In this document: positions 1-11,187 of the stretch, piece after piece
How positions within the stretch are numbered: the stretch's first letter is position 1
Layout of the letters: every line of letters begins with the position of its first letter
Source: Gemmatimonadota bacterium
Lineage (GTDB): Bacteria; Gemmatimonadota; Gemmatimonadetes; Gemmatimonadales; Gemmatimonadaceae
Direction of reading: 5' to 3'
NCBI GenBank assembly: GCA_016719105.1
Contig: JADKAQ010000020.1
Coordinates: forward strand, 1 to 64,000
DNA length: 64,000 nucleotides
Program-made: the position numbers and the translations under genes
Notes under the pieces: model-generated
What the model was told of the DNA's origin: nothing
Database searches by the model: none
What the model saw: only the letters and a program-made list of their open reading frames with translations

Positions 1-3000
1 GCGCGTGCCGCTCTGCGAGCGCCAACTCGGCGCGCCGAAAACGCGCCGGTTCCGTGGACAGCACGAGGAAGCCACCGTCGCTGCGCGCGAGCGCGGCGAT
101 GCGTTCTTCGAGCATGCGCGCCTCGTCCATCGCGTCGTCCAGTATGGGCGTCGTGATGGGAGAGAGGTGGTTCGGTGTGTGCGTCTGTGTCCCACTCGAG
201 GTGAGCGAGAGGCGCGACGCCGGCGTTACGTACGCACGGTCCTCCTCACTCCACACCAGCGGCAGCCCAAGTTCCTCCAGCATGCGATCGAGATGCGGGC
301 GCCCTGGCAATCGCTCGGCATCCGGGTAGCGGGCGGCGATGCGCTGGCGGACGTGGTCGGCGTCGATCTTCCGAACGCCGAGCAGTGCGCCGGCGCCAAG
401 CGCCAGCGCGCGGGATGCGGCGAGCCCGCGCCGGTAGACTTCCTGGCGCGGCGTCGCGGCAGCGTGTTCAGATGCACCAACCACCAGCCGCAACAGTCAA
501 TCCGCCGACGGCGGTTCGAAACCAGGCGGGACGGGAATGGCTTGCAGCTCCTCTACCGCTCGTTGCGGTGGAAGTGGCGGGTCGGCGTCTGCAAGTTCGT
601 CGGCCTTGGCGCCGAGCTGCTCCACCCAGCTGCGAATAGCTGCTGGGTCTGCGAGCGATTCCCCGTCGCCGCCGGGTACAGCGGTGCTCACGATTGCCAG
701 CAGGCGGTCACCGCGCTGGAGTCGGTAGCGACACGTCGACTCTCGCGAGCCCTCCAGTTCCAACGCCGCCCAGAGGATCGCGCTCGCGGTCCGTAGCTGG
801 TCGGCCTCGGTCGGCGAGGTGGTCCCGCGCGCCCTGGATCAGCGCACGCGCCACTTCACTATGCGTGGCGACGCCACCGAGTTGGCCGAGAACGATCGCG
901 ACGTCGTCGCGCAGCGTCGTCACCGACGGCTTCTTCCCCCAGCGGGTACGCGCCCGCGACACGACGTCGGCCACCTGCGTGCGGCTCAATCCCAGCGCCT
1001 CGGCCACGTCGCGTTGCGATGGCCACATGTCCTCGATCGTGGCGTCCGGGGGAGCATCGAGCCCCATCAGCAGGCGCAGGACGCGCTGGTCCGGATTGGC
1101 GAGGCGACTGCTGAGGATGTCCTTCTGCAGCAGCGCGATCGACAGGAGGGCGGGCTCTACTGCCTCACGCCCTCCCCCCGCTTCGTCATCGTCAGCCGCA
1201 ATCGGCAGGAGCCCGCCGGCCGGCGTGTCAGCCAACCCTCGCTCGGCAAAGGCACGAGCGGCTGCATCGGTCAGCCGCCTTATCTCCCGCATGGTGGCGA
1301 CACCGATCCCCGCGTGCAGGTAGAGCCGAGTCCGCGGCATGTCCACCAGGTCGCTCACGCTGCGCGCCTAACCGTTCCAAGGCATTGAGCACGCGCGGGG
1401 ACAGCCCAAGTACCGAAAGCGGAGCGTGACGGTCCGCGGTAGCCAACGAAGCGAAGGCGTCGGCTTCTCCCCCTTCTGTCGAGGAATCGCCCGTGCTCGT
1501 CGGCTCGTCGATGGCGCTGAAGATCTCGCGCCACGCCGTTCGCATTGCTTCCGCGGTGTCGAATCGCCGCTTGGGGTCACGCCCTAAGGCTTTGCTGAAG
1601 AAACGACTCAGCCCGTCCCGAACGGCCGGGTCGAGACGGTCCACCGCCAGTGTCGGCTTGACGTCGGCGTCGAGTGTCATCGGGTGCTGACGGCCGTCGC
1701 CCCACACCGGGAGCGTTCCCGTTGCCATCTCATGCAGCGTCACCGCCGCCGAATAGCGCTCAGCGGCGGCGTCCCAACGGCGCGGGCGCCGTTCTTCAAG
1801 GAAGGGATCGAGGTAGCCCGGTGTCCCGGCTCGTATGTTGTCGGCAGGCGTGCTGCTCAGCGAGAAGTCGAAGAGGCGCAGCGTGAGCTTGCGCGAGGGC
1901 GTCGTGGCAACGCCGATGTTGTCAGGCTTGAGGTCGCGATGCGGGATCGCCTGTTGTTCCAGCCAGTCCACGACCGCCAGCAGCTCATCCCCGAAGCGCT
2001 GTAGCAATTCGAGCGTGAGCGCCCCCTCCATGCGGAGGCGATAGGCAAGCGTCTGCTCGCCAGCCATCTCCAGGAACAGTGCCCACAGGCCCGAGACCTC
2101 GACGACGTCCAGCAATTCGACCACATGCTGATGACGAAGCCGGCGGAGGATTTCCCCTTCCTGCTTGATGCGGTCGTTGAGCGATTCCTCGCGGGCGATC
2201 TTCAGGACGCCGATTCGTCCATCGCGCTCCACCTGCAACGCGAGCGCCGTGGAGCCCGAGCCGAGCCGTCGCTTCACGACGAATCCACCCTGCAGCTCGG
2301 CGCCTTGTTCCGCATCCATCGGGTGAACCCATCGGCCTGCATCGGCGGCGGCGCTCGCTTCCTGCGCCAGTGCCCCGATGATGCGCTCCGATTCCGCAAG
2401 GAACTCGCTAGCGCTAGGACGACCCCCGAGGTCCGGATCGGTGGCGAGCTGGATGAGCGCATCGAGGTCCTGGTCGACGCCATCCAGCGCCGAGGCGACG
2501 TGCAATCCCTTCCCGTCGCGGATGCGCTGCAGCAGCTCCTCCGGCGTCTGCGCCGGCGCGCGCCCCGTGAGGATGTGGAAGGCGATCGCACCTAACGAGA
2601 ATACGTCGAGCAGTGCCGCATCCGGTCGCCCGCCGCCGCGAAGCTCCGGGGGCCAGATAGACCGCATTTGCGTCACGGCCACCGAGGCCCCACCTGGATG
2701 AAGTCGTGCCACGTCAGTGTCGAGCCGTCTGCCGTTCCTTCGGCGAGCGACCCGACCTGCCAGTTGAAGATCTTGACGGTCGGCGCTTCGCCATCGGGGT
2801 CGACGACGAGAACCGCGCTGGGCGTGAGCGTTCGGTGATGCAGCCCGTGCGCGTGAGCCCAGGTGAGCGCATCGGCGAGTTCGCGAACGAGACGCAGTCG
2901 CTGGCGCAGGTCCAGCGCTGGAGCGCGACGAAGGAGGAATGCGTCCAGCCGCTCGGAGGGGACCGGGTGCTCGAAGACGATCGCCGGCCCGCGCTCCGTC

Positions 3001-3836
3001 TCCTCAAATGAATAGGCCCTGAGGATCCCCGGATGGATGTCGGCGCGATCGAGCAGGCGGAACTCGCGGAGTGCCGCTTCACGGCGCGCCTTGCGTCCGG
3101 TGTCAGGACCGGATGCCGGCCACGGGTACACCCTGACGCGACGATGGCTTCCCGCGACCTTGGTGTGCTCGGCGACGTAGTCCTGATAGATGGCGGTGTC
3201 TTCGATGAGCTGTGCGAGCTTCCACTGCCCCGCCGCGAATTCTCGCTGGACCGGGCGGATGTTCAACTCATCCATCGCGCGAAGCACGGCGCCGATGTGC
3301 TTCCAGTCCATCCGCGGTCGAAGGACGTCGTCGGCGCAACTCGCGATGAAGGCGTTGAGGTCGCGGTCGGGCCTTGCGGCGCCGAGCGCACGAGACGCAG
3401 TACCGGCCGGGCCGGTGAACTCCGCCTTCGCATCGCGATTGCTGAGGAAGACCAGCTCCTCCACATACGGAGCGCCCTTTCCCTTCAGCGCGCGCGTCGA
3501 CTTCAGCAGTCCCGCCAGACGTTTCGCCTTTCTGGATGCGAGGAAGAGCGGGTTCTCATCGACTGTCTGCCTGCCATCGGGCCACGACCATCGCCAGGCC
3601 CCGGAGTCAGCGCGGACGGTGCCCGGCGCGCTCTTGATCTCGATGAGGAGGAGTCGCGTCGGCGTGAGGATCAGCGTATCGACTTCGCTGACCGCGCCAT
3701 CCTGGGCGACGAACTCGAAGTTGGACCAGCCGCGAAACGAATCCGACTCCGGGAGGCGATCGCGGATGTGGGCGATCGCCTCGGCTTCCCAGGGGAAGGC
3801 CGATTCGGAGACGGTGGTCCAGCGGGGGGAGGGCAT
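1..3836 (-). pseudogene. pglW: PglW-type NERD/pseudokinase/kinase protein, broken, 3' end outside window
   Basis: Large serine/threonine kinase of the PglW family, known from BREX type 2 and from the related methylation-associated defence system. Residues about 10-125 are a NERD (PDDEXK-like) domain with EIK near 66-68. About 230-470 is a pseudokinase: its HRD loop reads HHRTLTP and its DFG position reads FNW. A second kinase lobe follows with GVLKIA, HRDLKPDN and DFS, so it looks competent. The C-terminal part is helix-turn-helix-like (WPSQRDVAEALGLSR). The coding frame changes near 2690, 1370 and 813 and meets an in-frame TGA at 497-499. Beyond that TGA the same frame is open and PglW-like to the window edge. 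Either the gene is decaying or the sequence carries indel errors. No methylase, PglY or PglZ is in the window; they could lie to the left. Confidence 0.75.
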
Positions 3837-4223
3837 CGAGATGTGATGGTCCTACCTAGTAGATGGGTCAATCTACGGCGCGGAGGTGACGCTGGCAGTG
3901 TGTGGCGGGAAAGCGACAGGACCGACAGGCGCACGCTCCGCGCCCTTGCTGGACGCTCGGTGACACCGGCTGCACTATCTTCGGTTCCTGGGCGCGGCAA
4001 GAATGGAGCGACATCATGCGAATGCTGATGCGTCAGCACGGCGTTCCAGATGCCGCATCGCCGACGAGCCCCACGATGTGGCCGCGTCGATTCGTCCCGC
4101 GACCACAAGAGCCGCCGAGACCCGACCACCCATGGCGTCGATGGCGTCGCACTGGACGTGCCCGGTCGTCCCGATCGCACTCGTTTCCCACTACGACGTC
4201 GCAACTCGAACGGAGAAAAGGCA
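3837..4223. other. divergent intergenic region
   Basis: About 390 bases between the divergent PglW-type and AIPR genes; it must hold both promoters. No convincing ORF or clear -35/-10 pair was seen. A short imperfect palindrome (CTAC-cta-GTAG) lies near 3852. The AIPR start at 4224 has a good ribosome binding site (GGAGAAAAG). Confidence 0.4.
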
Positions 4224-5941
4224 ATGTCCCACGCTATCCACGAAGTGATCGAGCCGCTCTCGGCGCATCTGCGGAAAGCCTACCCCAACAAGAGCCTCGA
4301 GCACGCATTCCAGCGCTGGTATGCGGAGATGCGCTTCGGCAAGAGCGGTCATGCCAACGTGACGCATCACTTCGTGGACGGGCCCGGGGACCTAGGAATC
4401 GACTATGTCGTCGAGACTCAGACCGGATTTGTCGTGCTTCAGGCGAAGTTCAGCCAGACAAGTCTCGACGTTGCCGTGCCCATGCACTGGTACAAGAACT
4501 TTGAAGCAGCTATGGATCACCTCGTGTACGCGACTGACGACGATGCGTTCGAGCGGTGGTTGAACGGCAGCAACAAGATGGCGACGCGCGACCTGTACCG
4601 GCGTATTCGGGATGCCTACGCGCAGAGGAGGCAGGTGCGCTTCGTGTTCCTGACCACGCGACCGAGAGGCCGTGGTACAGAGGAGCGCTATCGTATCGAG
4701 GCGCGCGAAGAGGTGGCCTACCTCTGGTCACTGCACCAGGAGGGGCTGGTCGCGCCGTTTGAGGAGCTGAACCTTGATCTCAGGAAGGTGCAGATTCACA
4801 AGACGCAGACCGGGAGGCTTCTGACAGCAGAAGTTCGCATCCGGGAGATCTTGTTGGCGATGCATGGTAGCAGAGCAGAGGGAGGCGCGCCTGATCGACT
4901 GTTCGACCAGAATGTGAGGTCCTATCTGGGCAGCTCCGCTCCGAACCGTGGGATCGTGGCGTCCTACAAAGGTGATCCCGACAGTTTCTTTGCCAAGCAC
5001 AATGGCATCTATCTCATCGCACCCACGGTGACGAAGTTCTCGGGCCGGTCACGGTGGCACCTGCGCTATCCAAGCGTAATCAATGGCGCACAGACACTTT
5101 GGTCTCTCTACACGTCCGTGAATCGGGATGACCTGAACAACGCAAGTGTCCTTGTGCGAGTGCTGGAGACAACCAACAGGAAGAGCCGCGACGCGATCAT
5201 TGCGGCCACAAACACCCAGAATGCAATGCAGACGTCAGCACTGCTCGCGCATCATGAGAGTCTTCCCGAGGTGGCACGTCGGCTCGATGGGTGCGCAATC
5301 TTTCTCGAACGGCAGCAGAAGTCCTGGGTCAACCAGTACAGAAGTGCGCTGGTGGACACCGGCCGGTCAAGGTGAAGGAGATCATTCAGTGGTCTCGCGC
5401 CGCAGCGTCACGCAAGGAACTCCGGAGCCTGCGGGCGAAGGTGGCGCAGTACATGCTCAGGGAAAGCGCTGACGATGCGCTACACCCGCTCGTCAGGAGC
5501 CACGCGGGTGTGGAGGCGGCGAGGCTGTTTGTGTGCGTGGCAGCTGGGCTGCTCGCGAGGCGCGTTCCGGGACGACTTCGGGCTGGCGGAGGGCTCGGAC
5601 TCTCGTCCAGGGAGGCTGCGCGAATGCAGAAGGAGGCGCAGGTCGCCTCGCTCCTCCTCGTTCACTTGTTCTCGCAGGCCATCGGCTTCAGCGAGACGTC
5701 GCGACAATCGATGGTGCATGTTCTGTCGGAGCGATATGAAATGGAGATCCCGGATGCTCTCCTCATCGAGGTTCGAGATGCGATGCGCATCGCCAGAAGA
5801 GCGCAGGTCCGCTCCGATCTTGACTTTTCCAATTTCTTCAAGAGCGACGAACGCGTGGAGGCATTGGCCCGAGTCCTCTCGACCGCGCCGCGCAGGAAGC
5901 GCATGCGCGACGCATTGGCGAGGTGGTGTCGCCGCGATTGA
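4224..5941 (+). CDS. AIPR family abortive-infection protein with N-terminal Mrr-like nuclease domain, frameshifted
   Basis: AIPR (abortive infection phage resistance) proteins are defence-island proteins of poorly known mechanism. The start at ATG 4224 is preceded by GGAGAAAAG. Residues about 50-85 carry a Mrr-like PDDEXK signature: GIDYV followed by LQAKF, the QxK form. From about 210 on comes the AIPR core: LFDQNVRSYLG, the FFAKHNGIYL segment and PSVINGAQT. The first frame stops at 5375. The protein clearly continues in another frame (from about 5365, PVKVKEIIQWSR) to TGA 5939-5941, so one base is missing near 5362-5368. A second, self-compensating shift may lie at 5550-5630, where a different frame reads more naturally (FRDDFGLAEGSDS). 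It is divergent from the PglW-type kinase and probably belongs to the same defence island. Confidence 0.7.
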
Positions 5942-5960
5942 GCCACGGGCGGGCACCGCA

Positions 5961-6151
5961 GTGTCCCGCACCGTTCGTCTCACAGCTCAGCTACTGAAAG
6001 AGATCGTCGTTGAAGCCATTCGATCAAACCAGCAGTAGGACGCGACGTAGAGACCAAGGCCAAGCTCTTCGCCCTAGCAGCGCGGACTGGAACGGAAGTG
6101 AAAGTCTATCGTAAGGGTCTCGGCGAGATCGTGATGCGAGGTGCCCGTTAA
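5961..6151 (+). CDS. possible small basic protein downstream of AIPR, frameshifted
   Basis: A GTG at 5961 opens a short frame (SRTVRLTAQLLKEIVVEAIR) that ends at 6038. A neighbouring frame carries on naturally to TAA 6149-6151 (VETKAKLFALAARTGTEVKV, then YRKGLGEIVMRGAR). With one missing base this would be a protein of about 62 residues, starting about 20 bases after the AIPR stop. I do not recognise the family. It could be a small partner of the AIPR protein or a gene remnant. Confidence 0.25.
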
Positions 6152-6590
6152 CGCGACGCGACGATCCAGCATCTGCGTGTGGGACGATTGGCGAGTGTAG
6201 AGGTTAGCCCGGGTTGTGTACGGCGCGTTCTGCCCGTAGTAGTGTCATCTTCCGATCTCTTCCCGCGCCGCCGGTGTGCGACTACACCGATCGCCACCTC
6301 GCGAACGATCCGCGGGACGGGCGATGTCACGCACGACCACTGATTGACCAGCTTCTGGCCTCGCAGCGCACCCCGCTCTACTCGTGAACGTCGGTCAACT
6401 CGCGGCGACGGTTCCGCGGGCGCTTTAATGGGGCCGAGGGCGGACACATCACGGAATTCCCTGCGTGGCGTTAGGAAGAGTTGGGTGCAGCCGCATCGTC
6501 GCGTGGGACGGGAGGAGTACAAGGTGGCTCAGGCGCGTCCCGTGTGGGGATGCTCTTGACGATCACAAACGCACTCGCTGAGAGGTATCG
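6152..6590. other. intergenic region, no gene seen
   Basis: About 440 bases in which neither strand offers a protein-like reading frame. The open frames here are arginine-rich shadows. It presumably carries the promoter of the gene at 6591, which is preceded by GAGAGG. Confidence 0.4.
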
Positions 6591-7220
6591 ATGATTCCTG
6601 ACCCCTATGAAAAGGACGTAGCGCTGCCAGTGCGGGTGTTCGAGGACGGTACCGTGGAGTTCTTTTACGGTGGCCCACTGCCGGTCCTGAAGAAGGAATG
6701 CATTGGCGTGTTGCGCATTCCGCAGTACGCGATGGCCGACTCCATTCACCTTACTGCGCTAACCAGCGAGGCAGGGCGCGAGATACTCCCTGCGGGCGAG
6801 CGTTTACGCGTCACACTGTCCTGCCAACCCGACGGCCAGCGCTCGTACTCTCACGACGGCGGAATGGAATACGTCGAAGACCGCGGAGCGAGCTTCACGT
6901 GGATCAAGCTGCTATCGCCCGTGAGGCTGAGGATTTCTCTCGGGAAACGGGCGAGTCTTGAACCGTGCCGGGTGCTCCTCGAGAGTATTGCGACGGAAGC
7001 GGGAAGCCTCAATCAGGCTTTGACCATGCTGTCCGAGGTTCTAGAGCCCACGAGGTTGTCGCGGGGCGGCAATGCGTTTCGACGAATTCTCAAGGAAGGA
7101 AAGGGCCCACGAGGCGTTCGTTGGCACCCACTCGAGCAGCTTCGCGCCGCAGCGGAGGCAGAGCATGAGGAGTACTGGCTTGGGGAGCTCAAGAAGAATG
7201 GCGTGCCGATCAGGTACTAG
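6591..7220 (+). CDS. hypothetical protein, 209 residues
   Basis: The frame has balanced amino-acid usage, an ATG start 7 bases after GAGAGG and a TAG stop. I do not recognise the family. The N-terminal half looks beta-rich (FEDGTVEFFYGGPLPVLKK). The C-terminal half is helical and charged (WHPLEQLRAAAEAEHEEYW). There are no signal peptide, membrane segment or catalytic motifs. It lies between the AIPR gene and the helicase cassette, so a defence-island accessory role is possible but is only inferred from position. Confidence 0.55.
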   Translation: MIPDPYEKDVALPVRVFEDGTVEFFYGGPLPVLKKECIGVLRIPQYAMADSIHLTALTSEAGREILPAGERLRVTLSCQPDGQRSYSHDGGMEYVEDRGASFTWIKLLSPVRLRISLGKRASLEPCRVLLESIATEAGSLNQALTMLSEVLEPTRLSRGGNAFRRILKEGKGPRGVRWHPLEQLRAAAEAEHEEYWLGELKKNGVPIRY

Positions 7221-7543
7221 TTGTGCCGCGTTCCCAGAAACGTGCATGCGTCCACCTGCGTTCACTCGCCGTCGACGCTGCAGAATTTGGTGATCTTCGT
7301 GTCGCGGCCGGCCGCGTGACAGCGTCAACTTGACGCAAGGAGCGCAGCTCCCACTGCATCTCCTCTACAAACGCAAGAATCCTCTCGTCGGTTGTCATGC
7401 TGGCTGGTCCAGATTGACCGAGGCCGGCGGGTGACCCTTGTGGCAGTCAGGTCCGCGCCACAATCGCTCCGGCGCATGGGTGCGCACCAGCCTCTCCCGC
7501 GCGCCGCGAGCGTCACGCTGCCCACAGCATCAGGAAGCGCTCC
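7221..7543. other. intergenic region with a possible truncated minus-strand ORF
   Basis: About 320 bases. A minus-strand ATG at 7398 opens a plausible start (MTTDERILAFVEEMQWELRS) that turns arginine-rich after about 30 codons and ends at 7210. It has no ribosome binding site and looks like a remnant. The plus-strand gene at 7544 has AGGAAG 6 bases upstream of its ATG. Confidence 0.3.
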
Positions 7544-9720
7544 ATGCTGACCACCGTCGACTCCTTCCGCCGGCGTGTTGCCCGCGACATGCCAGCCCTC
7601 GTCTCAGACCTGCAGCAACTCACGGGTCGCTATGGCGAGGCAGAGGCAGACGCTTGGCGCAATTCGCTGGGGAAGATGAGTCGCGTCTTTCAGGCCGACT
7701 CGTTCAAGCCGCTCCATCTCTACTTCGGCAGCAAGGGACACCTCGCGCTCGAGTACCAGCTCCCCGCGTCATCCTCCTGGTGCGATGTGGTGCTGCTGGG
7801 TGCGCACAAGTCGAAACCGGCCGCCGTCATCGTCGAGCTGAAGGACTGGCAGACGCGCGGCGACCAACCGGGACACTACGAGGGCCTCGTCTTGCGGCAG
7901 GGATCGCTCGAGTTGCACCCGTCCGATCAGGTGCGCGGCTACACCGAGTACTGTCGACGCTTCCACTCGGCGGTGCAGGACCATGCTGCCGACGTGCACG
8001 GGTGCGTCCTGTTCACCCGTGACCAATGGACCTCCGCCTACACATCGGAACCCAACGCTCGACTCGCGCGGGACTACCCCCTCTTCACGATGGCGGACGA
8101 GGACGTCGAGGAGGCGTTCCCGGAGTACTTCCGCCAGCGGCTGACGGAATCGCATGAGTCTTTCGCGAGGTCGTTTGAGCACGGCAAGTACCGCCAGAAG
8201 CGAGGCTTCGTCGCGCAGATTGGGGAGCAGCTGCTCGATCCCGCTACAAGTCCATTCGAACTGCTCGATGGCCAGCGCAAGGCATTCGCCGAATGCAACG
8301 GGCTCATTGGTGAAGCCTTTCACCGTGGTCGGAAGAAGACGCCGCAGAAGCGGGTCGTGATCGTGAAGGGTCCGCCAGGATCAGGGAAGTCGGTGATCGC
8401 GGCACGGCTGTGGGCAACGCTCGTCACCGATCCGAAGCTCCCAGAAGGCGACGTCGTCCTCGGCAGACCACGGCAAGCCAGAACCGCAACTGGTCGTGGT
8501 TGATCGAGAAGGCCACGAAAGACAAGGGTGCGCGAGGAGTGGTGCAGAAGGCCACCGGCTACACTCCCATCGACACGCAAACCCTCGGCAAGCTCCGCAA
8601 GAAGCGCGGCAAGGCGTGGCTAGGTGATGCCGCGAAATGGCGTGCCAATGTCAAGACGCTGCGGGCGCTCGGTGTCCCCTTCCGCGACGGTTCGGAGGAT
8701 AGCACCCATCTCGTCTCCATCGTCGACGAGGCACACGCGCTCATCAATCCGGAGCACAAGGAGGGCCGCGGCCAGTACGGGTTCGTCGTGACCCTCGGGC
8801 CGCAGGCGTATCACGTGATCCGCAGCTCGATGCTCAGCGTCTTCCTGCTCGATCCTCTTCAGGGCTTTCGCTCCCGCGAGAACACCACCATCGAGGATCT
8901 GCGCACGTGGTCTCGAGAACTCTGCGGCGAGGATCCGCTCGAGGTGAGCCTGGAGGGAATGCAGTTCCGTTGTGCGGGTTCAGCGGAGTATGTGCGGTGG
9001 GTGGAGTCGCTCCTCGCTGGAGCGCCGACCGCGGAGAACGCGAACCTGGCAAGATCCTGGCACAGCGCGACGCCACGCGCACGAGCTAACGAGGGCAAGC
9101 GCGCAAAATCGGGGCGCATGGAGGTGACTCTCTTCGACGAACCCGAGTCGTGAGAGGCCTCTCTTCGGGCGAGAGTCAGGGAAGGCAGCAGTGTTCGCCT
9201 ACTCTCCAGCTACTCGAGACCATGGAAGACCAAGGACGCCAATTCGCCGCACGATCTTGAGGCGAGCGAAATGGACTTTCGTGAGCGGTATAAGCGCGAC
9301 GGCAAGTCTCGGTTCTGGTCGCGCATCTGGAACTACGTGCCAAAGGGCGACTACTCATGGTTCGTTGCCTCGCATCCCGCCAGCCAGGTCGCGCAGGACC
9401 CACTCTGCGAGGTGGGGTGCCCGTACGTGGTTCGCGGCTTCGACTTCGACTACGTGGGAATCGCCTGGCTCGACGACCTCGTGTGGCGCCGCGATCGCTG
9501 GGTGGTGAATCCGGCCAAGGTGCATGAGACGGGTTTCTCCGCGGTAACCAACGCGGCACAGAGGGAAGCGCGGCGCGGCGTCGAGGGCGAGAAGACCGCC
9601 GAGTTGATGGAGCGCGTAGGGCAGGCGTACCGGATCCTGTTCACGCGCGCGCTAAAGGGAGTCGCGCTTTGGATTCCGGATGCGGAGACGCGCGAACACG
9701 TCAGGTCGTCGATCGCATGA
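7544..9720 (+). pseudogene. PDDEXK-DUF2075 (Schlafen-like) helicase, frameshift plus in-frame stop
   Basis: SF1-type helicase of the DUF2075/Schlafen-like group with an N-terminal PDDEXK-like nuclease. The N-terminal domain carries CDVVLLG, then VELKDW, then DQVRGY at about residues 80-145. The helicase part has Walker A GPPGSGKSVIA, then SIVDEAHALIN (Walker B), then GFDFDYVGIAW and YRILFTRALKGV near the end. The frame shifts by one base near 8460 (DVVL joins QTTASQNRNW). A TGA at 9151-9153 interrupts it in frame: FDEPES, stop, EASLRARVREG, and the same frame continues cleanly to 9720. The ATG at 7544 follows AGGAAG. It is the first gene of a coupled cassette with a uracil-DNA glycosylase and a DUF429 protein. 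Confidence 0.75.
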
Positions 9721-10354
9721 TGGCTACCACCGAGTTCGATGCGCCGAAAAGCTTGCGCCTTGAGTCGATTCGCAAGGCGCGACGCATCAGGCTTCGCGAG
9801 CCTCACATATCGACGCTCACCGAGTTTGTCGAACAAGTGCGCGAGGAGCGCGAGTGCGTCGACCTCGTTCCGTATTTCGATCCTGCCGATGGCGGAATCG
9901 AAGCGGAGTGTTTGTTCCTCCTGGAGGCCCCTGGGCCACAGGCCGTCGCGAGCGGCTTCGTCTCGCGAAACAACCCGGACGAATCTGCAAAGAACTGGCA
10001 TCAAGCGAACGCGCTCGCGAAGCTGCGGCGCACCCGCACTGCATCGTGGAGCATCATCCCGTGGTACATTGGCGATGGAGGCCGAATCAGGACACCGCGC
10101 CCGGCCGACATCGATGAGGGCTGGTCGTACCTGCAGGTGCTACTCGAGCTACTTCCACGACTGCGCCTGATTGCGTTGGTGGGCAGGCATGCCCAAGCCA
10201 TGCACCCGCGGTTAGTGGCACTGCGCCTGCCGATGGTCGTTCATGCACACGCCGCATCGAGCCCGCAGTTCGTCAATCGGCAACCGGTAATCAGACATCC
10301 TGAACGCTTCAGTTCGAAATCGCGATCATGCTCGACCGCCTGAGGACAACATGA
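9717..10354 (+). CDS. uracil-DNA glycosylase superfamily protein, C-terminal frameshift
   Basis: Members of this superfamily excise uracil or related bases from DNA. Motif 1 reads FLLEAPGPQAV and is followed by SGFVSRNN and by IIPWYIGDG; the C-terminal motif reads HAHAASSPQFVN, matching the usual H-x-S-P region. The ATG at 9717 overlaps the stop of the helicase (ATGA), so the two are translationally coupled; a second ATG follows at 9720. The first frame ends at 10343, but a neighbouring frame gives a more natural end (FEIAIMLDRLRTT) at TGA 10352-10354, implying one indel near 10310. That corrected stop in turn overlaps the ATG of the DUF429 gene. Confidence 0.75.
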
Positions 10355-11063
10355 CGCCGGGGATGAGTGACTGGTCGCTCTCGGCGTCGATGGATGTGAA
10401 GACGGATGGCTCGTCGTCCAAAGCGATGGAGATGCCCTCTCGGTCCGTATTGAGTCGACGCTGGCCGATATACTCGCTGCGAGCCCGGCCGGCGCCGTAA
10501 TCGCCATCGACATTCCGATTGGCCTCCCGACATCGGGAGCGCGAAGATGTGATGTGGAGGCGCGTAAGTTGCTCGGGCGCATTCGAGGGAGCTCGGTCTT
10601 TCCGGCGCCGGTGCGCGCGACGCTGGGCGCCCGCACGTACGCCGATGCCTGCACCAGGCATCGGCGAGTTGACGGACGTGCGATCAGCCAACAGTGCTAC
10701 GCCTTGCTCCCAAAGATCGAGGAGGTCGACGCGACGCTTCTGGCCCTGCCGGAGCCACAAAGATCAGTGAAGGAGATCCATCCAGAGGTGTCATTCGCGA
10801 TCTGGAATGGTGGAATCCCCATGATGGACCCGAAGCGCACGCTTCGAGGCAGGACCGCACGTACAGCGATCATCGACCAGCACTGGCCGACGGCGAGACG
10901 CGACGCCAAAGCACAGCTACCGCGGAGGGGATGGGCTGCAGACGACCTGAATGATGCCCTCGCGGCAATGTGGACCGCCGAGCGAATCGCGGCCGGAACG
11001 GCGCTCTGCCTACCAGAGTCTCCGCAGGTTGATGAGGTGGGGCTTCGAATGGAGATGGCCTAA
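10351..11063 (+). CDS. DUF429 protein (predicted RNase H-fold nuclease), N-terminal frameshift
   Basis: DUF429 proteins are predicted RNase H-like nucleases. Recognisable blocks are LGVDGCEDGWLV near the start, IAIDIPIGLP, SGARRCDVEARKLLG, SVFPAPVR, PKIEEVDA, EIHPEVSFAIWNGG and DLNDALAAMWTAERI. The first ATG (10351) overlaps the glycosylase stop as ATGA. The opening codons (MTPGMSDW) join the main frame only if one base is restored near 10374. The central Asp residues (VDG, IDIP, EVD, DDLNDA) are present, so the enzyme could be active. It is the third member of the helicase-glycosylase cassette and ends facing the minus-strand nuclease gene. Confidence 0.75.
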
Positions 11064-11187
11064 TACGGGCCAGCGCCATCCCACTGTTCGCGCCTAGGCC
11101 AACTGGCGATGAGGCGAGTGTTCGGCGTCCGGGGGATCGTCGTAGGCTTGCTGATGGGTGGTTCGTGCCGGGGGTCTCGGCGGCGGT

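Noticed and set aside
497..9153. TGA recoding (selenocysteine or alternative code) to explain two in-frame TGA codons
   Set aside because: TGA ends most genes here and neither site looks like a Sec/Cys position in its family; substitution or sequencing error is simpler.
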